Position numbers and translations under genes: made by a program. Positions 7,020 to 9,583 of a stretch of DNA of 9,583 nt are shown piece by piece. Source of the DNA: Pseudomonadota bacterium (GTDB taxonomy: Bacteria > Pseudomonadota > Alphaproteobacteria > Acetobacterales > Acetobacteraceae); contig JAKAZN010000034.1 in assembly GCA_021815835.1 (NCBI GenBank), positions 1 to 9,583 of the forward strand. The letters run 5' to 3'. Position 1 is the first letter of the stretch. Each line of letters opens with the position of its first letter. The notes below the pieces were generated by a model. The model ran no database searches and was not told the origin of the DNA. It was given only the letters and a program-made list of their open reading frames with translations.

Positions 7020-8645
7020 ATGACCCGGAAGAACCTTCTCTGGATCATGTGTGATCAGCTGCGCTTCGATTATCTTGGCTGCGCCGGCCATCCCACGCTG
7101 CACACCCCGAACATCGACGCGCTGGCCGCGCGCGGGGTGCGCTTCACGCGCGCCTATGTGCAATCCCCGGTCTGCGGGCCGTCGCGGATGAGCTTCTATA
7201 CCGGGCGCTACATGCGCTCCCATGGGGCGAACTGGAACGGGTTTCCGCTGCGCGTGGGCGAACCCACCTTGGGCACGCATCTGGCACCCCTTGGCGTGCG
7301 GACGGTGCTGGTCGGCAAGACGCACATGGCGGCCGACGCGGAAGGACTGGCCCGGCTCGGCATCGATCCGAAATCGGTCGCCGGGGTGCGCGAATCCGAA
7401 TGCGGGTTCGAACCATTCGAGCGCGACGACGGCCTGTTCCCCGCCGCCGGCAAGCGCGGCGCGCCGGCCTATAACGACTATCTGCGCGCGCTGGGCTACG
7501 GGGGCGAAAGTCCGTGGGAGGACTGGGCGAATGCCGCGCAAGGTCCGAACGGGGAAGTGCTGAACGGCTGGCTGCTGGAACATTCCGACAAGCCCGCGCG
7601 CATCCCGGAAGAACATTCCGAGACCCCCTACATGACCCGCCGGGCGATGGCGTTCATCGACCAGGCCGCCGCCGATCAGCGCAACTGGTGCCTGCATCTT
7701 TCGTATATCAAGCCGCACTGGCCGTATATCGCCCCGGCGCCGTACCACGCGCTGTACCGGCAAAGCGAAGTCATCCCGCCGCTGCGCGATGCCGGCGAAC
7801 GCGCCGATCCGCATCCGGTCTATGCGGCGTTCATGGAGCATCGCGTCTCGCGCAGCTTCTCCGACGATGCGGTGCGCGCCCGCGTGATCCCGGCCTATAT
7901 GGGGCTGATCCGCCAGATCGACGACCAGCTGGGCGTGCTGTTCCGCTTCCTCGACGCGCGCGGCCTGACCGATCACACGATGATCGTGTTCACCTCCGAT
8001 CACGGCGATTATCTGGGCGATCACTGGCTGGGCGAGAAGGATCTGTTCCACGAGGCGTCGGCAAAGGTGCCGCTCATCGTCGCCGATCCGTCGCCGGCGG
8101 CGGATGCGACGCGCGGGGGCGTGTGCGATGCGCTGGTGGAGGCGATCGACCTCGCGCCGAGTTTCATCGAATGGTTCGGCGGCACGCCGCCGGCGCATGT
8201 ACTGGAAGGGCGCTCGCTGCTGCCCTGGCTGCATGGCACGCCAGCCGGATCCTGGCGCGAGTATGTGTTCTCGGAATACGATTATTCCATGCAGGATGCG
8301 CGGCTGACGCTTCGGCAACCGATCGCCGATTGCCGGCTGTTCATGGTGTTCGACGGGCGCTGGAAATACATCCATGCCACCGGGTTCCGCCCGATGCTGT
8401 TCGATCTTGCCACCGATCCATCGGAGTTTTGCGATCTGGGTGCCGATCCGCGCTTCGGGCCGGAACGCGCGCGGCTCAAGGGCGCGCTGCACGATTGGGC
8501 GTTGCGCGATCACAACCGCATCACGATGCCGGACGTGCGGATCGCACGCTATGCCGGCGGCGCGCAGCTCGCTGGCGGGATCGTGATCGGATATCGTGAC
8601 GCGGCGGAGCTGGCGGCGGAGCGGACGCGGCTGGGACTCGGCTGA
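7020..8645 (+). CDS. Formylglycine-dependent sulfatase / phosphonate monoester hydrolase family
   Basis: This is an alkaline-phosphatase-superfamily hydrolase, 541 residues, that would cleave sulfate or phosphonate/phosphate esters. The signature PVCGPSRMSFYTGRY places Cys52 in a CxPSR motif, the residue converted to formylglycine in active enzymes. Other active-site residues are visible: Asp12 (metal), Lys100 and His102 in VGKTHM, His233 in SYIKPHWPY, Asp327-His328 in TSDHGDYLGDH (metal) and Lys340. These match the catalytic set of arylsulfatase A. The N-terminus (MTRKNLLWIMCDQLRFDYLG) goes straight into the first beta-strand with no signal peptide, so the enzyme is cytoplasmic, as in choline sulfatases and phosphonate monoester hydrolases. 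The formylglycine-generating enzyme is not in the window. The start has GAGG about 11 nt upstream, inside the end of the preceding gene. It is likely the second gene of an operon with the flavoprotein. The family is secure; sulfate versus phosphonate specificity cannot be decided here. Confidence 0.92.
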   Translation: MTRKNLLWIMCDQLRFDYLGCAGHPTLHTPNIDALAARGVRFTRAYVQSPVCGPSRMSFYTGRYMRSHGANWNGFPLRVGEPTLGTHLAPLGVRTVLVGKTHMAADAEGLARLGIDPKSVAGVRESECGFEPFERDDGLFPAAGKRGAPAYNDYLRALGYGGESPWEDWANAAQGPNGEVLNGWLLEHSDKPARIPEEHSETPYMTRRAMAFIDQAAADQRNWCLHLSYIKPHWPYIAPAPYHALYRQSEVIPPLRDAGERADPHPVYAAFMEHRVSRSFSDDAVRARVIPAYMGLIRQIDDQLGVLFRFLDARGLTDHTMIVFTSDHGDYLGDHWLGEKDLFHEASAKVPLIVADPSPAADATRGGVCDALVEAIDLAPSFIEWFGGTPPAHVLEGRSLLPWLHGTPAGSWREYVFSEYDYSMQDARLTLRQPIADCRLFMVFDGRWKYIHATGFRPMLFDLATDPSEFCDLGADPRFGPERARLKGALHDWALRDHNRITMPDVRIARYAGGAQLAGGIVIGYRDAAELAAERTRLGLG

Positions 8646-8651
8646 GCGATC

Positions 8652-8670
8652 CGCGCGGGCCGGGCGCGCG
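8652..8670 (+). terminator. Stem-loop after the sulfatase gene
   Basis: A 6-bp CGCGCG-type stem (8652-8657 with 8665-8670) encloses a 7-nt loop and starts 6 nt after the sulfatase stop. No U-tract follows. The rest of the spacer to 8854 holds no clear promoter or gene. Confidence 0.3.
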
Positions 8671-8854
8671 TCGGGTGCAGCCAGCCGGCGCACCGTCGAC
8701 ACGGAAAACGTGCTCGACCTGGGAACTGGGCCTCCGGATGATTACGAAGGATGTTCGGTTGCGTGGATGCACATTCGCCGCAGCAAATGGTCTTGCCGCC
8801 TGGCACGGCTGCTACGAGGGTCATTGTTCTGTCATGCGCGGGGAGCGTAGCGTA

Positions 8855-9463
8855 ATGCAATTCCTGGTTTTGGCCGGTTCATCGGCTCGGCCTCGATCGG
8901 TGGGCCGCTTCCGTTCACTCGGCGGCGTAGCCGCTGTCATCGCGTTGCTCACCCTCGGTTGCTCCCAGGCATTCGCCTCGGTGGTCACCTACTCGATCAC
9001 GGAGCATTTTACCGACGGCAGCTCGTTCGTTGGCACTTTCGGGTACGACGCGGCGATTTCCTCGCTTGGTCAGCTCAACGGTACCCTCACCCAAATCGGT
9101 GGCACCGTCACGACGCTATCGGTTGACCGGAACGATTATTCCAGCGCAAGTCCGCTCACCCAGTCGGACGGTCACGGTGGCGTTCAGGATATCGCGTTCG
9201 ACAGTTCTCCCCTCACTGCCCAGATCGGCGTCTATCTGGATGTCGTCGCGACGTCGCCCACCACCTTGCGGACCCCGAGTTTCACCACGAATTACTACGT
9301 CAACAACAACGACGCCCAATCCGCCATAACATTTACCTATTCGATCGCTGGGCCGGCGTCCGTGCCTGAGCCGGCCTCGTTCGCGCTGTTCGCAACCGCC
9401 CTCGCCGGGCTGGCGCTGCTGCGCCAGCGGCGTTCAATCCCACAACACCCGGAACGTTCGTAA
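8855..9463 (+). CDS. PEP-CTERM sorting domain protein
   Basis: This is a 202-residue exported protein. Residues 1-41 form a long signal peptide: an Arg-rich segment (RPRSVGRFR), a hydrophobic core GGVAAVIALLTLG, and AFA before SVVTYS. The C-terminus carries a textbook PEP-CTERM signal: VPEP (170-173), a hydrophobic helix ASFALFATALAGLALL and the basic cluster RQRR. In bacteria with an exosortase this tail is recognised and removed as the protein is sent to the surface or exopolysaccharide matrix. The middle is rich in Thr, Ser and Gly, looks beta-stranded (SSFVGTFGYDAAISSLG) and matches no domain I can name. The ATG at 8855 has GGGAG (8841-8845) at 9 nt; an in-frame ATG at 8834 would add seven residues but has a weaker site. 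Codons are less GC-biased than in the neighbours. No exosortase or exopolysaccharide gene is near, so it is an orphan target. Confidence 0.9.
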   Translation: MQFLVLAGSSARPRSVGRFRSLGGVAAVIALLTLGCSQAFASVVTYSITEHFTDGSSFVGTFGYDAAISSLGQLNGTLTQIGGTVTTLSVDRNDYSSASPLTQSDGHGGVQDIAFDSSPLTAQIGVYLDVVATSPTTLRTPSFTTNYYVNNNDAQSAITFTYSIAGPASVPEPASFALFATALAGLALLRQRRSIPQHPERS

Positions 9464-9583
9464 CCCGCCTTCGTCCGTCCCGGCTGCGCGGGCCGCAGCG
9501 TACCTGTACCAGGACAGGCCCTCCCCGCCAGCGCCGCGCCGAGTTGCCTTCCGCCTCCCGCCATGCTTGATGGATAGTAACCA
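9464..9583. other. Non-coding tail of the window with weak hairpins
   Basis: No gene is supported here. GCTGCG (9483-9488) pairs with CGCAGC (9494-9499) and CCTGT (9503-9507) with ACAGG (9514-9518). The first hairpin, 19 nt after the PEP-CTERM stop, could be its terminator, but it lacks a U-tract. Confidence 0.35.

Noticed and set aside
7002..8702. 566-codon - strand frame across the sulfatase gene
   Set aside because: It mirrors the sulfatase coding sequence, has low-complexity Arg/Ala-rich composition and no recognisable domain.
8801..8816. Sigma-54-like TGGCACG box upstream of the PEP-CTERM gene
   Set aside because: The required GC of the -12 element is missing at the correct spacing (AC instead), so it is not a credible sigma-54 promoter.
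8675..8854. Upstream in-frame start at 8675 for the PEP-CTERM protein
   Set aside because: It would put 60 residues before the signal peptide and has no good ribosome binding site, while 8855 has GGGAG at 9 nt.
8884..8962. Lipoprotein signal (LTLGC) in the PEP-CTERM protein
   Set aside because: The residues before the Cys (Thr-Leu-Gly) fit the lipobox poorly, and an AFA cleavage site lies five residues later, as expected for PEP-CTERM proteins.

Overview
The window reads as high-GC chromosomal DNA from an alphaproteobacterium. Three things support this: a truB-rpsO-pnp block whose PNPase begins with a typical alphaproteobacterial N-terminus, a CTATAT-type -10 box, and a PEP-CTERM protein alongside a secreted fasciclin protein. 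Acetobacteraceae (Rhodospirillales) is my best guess, but that is inference from gene content. No mobile element, CRISPR array, tRNA or rRNA is visible.

Layout. (1) Positions 1-659 hold the 3' part of a dienelactone hydrolase-family gene on the + strand. (2) Positions 660-851 are a GC-rich gap between convergent genes, with an 18-bp tandem repeat and two hairpins that share the same stem core. (3) Positions 852-1415 (- strand) encode a small secreted fasciclin (FAS1) protein with a strong ribosome binding site. (4) Positions 1416-1668 are a divergent spacer with a leader hairpin, a 12-bp tandem repeat, a T8 run and a 29/30-bp tandem repeat. (5) Positions 1669-5402 are the RNA-metabolism block: truB (tRNA pseudouridine-55 synthase), rpsO (ribosomal protein S15) and pnp (polynucleotide phosphorylase). 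A 324-nt rpsO-pnp spacer carries a good alphaproteobacterial promoter and a hairpin-rich pnp leader. A very stable stem-loop follows pnp. (6) Positions 5513-8645 look like a two-gene operon. A nitronate monooxygenase-like flavoprotein carries an extra four-cysteine motif and probably starts at a GTG overlapping the stop of a short upstream ORF. A cytoplasmic formylglycine-type sulfatase/phosphonate monoester hydrolase follows 14 nt later. (7) Positions 8855-9463 encode a PEP-CTERM exported protein with visibly less GC-biased codon use. (8) Positions 9464-9583 hold only weak hairpins.

How they work together. truB, rpsO and pnp form the widely conserved ribosome/tRNA-maturation and RNA-decay cluster. 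PNPase autocontrol through its leader is well known in other bacteria, and the structured leader here fits such control. The flavoprotein and sulfatase may act on one organic substrate class, but the sequence does not reveal it. The fasciclin and PEP-CTERM proteins are both exported and may relate to surface or biofilm functions. No complete new defence or mobile system is visible. The most unusual points are the cysteine-bearing flavoprotein with its overlapping leader ORF, the pnp leader, and the paired hairpins at 721-837.
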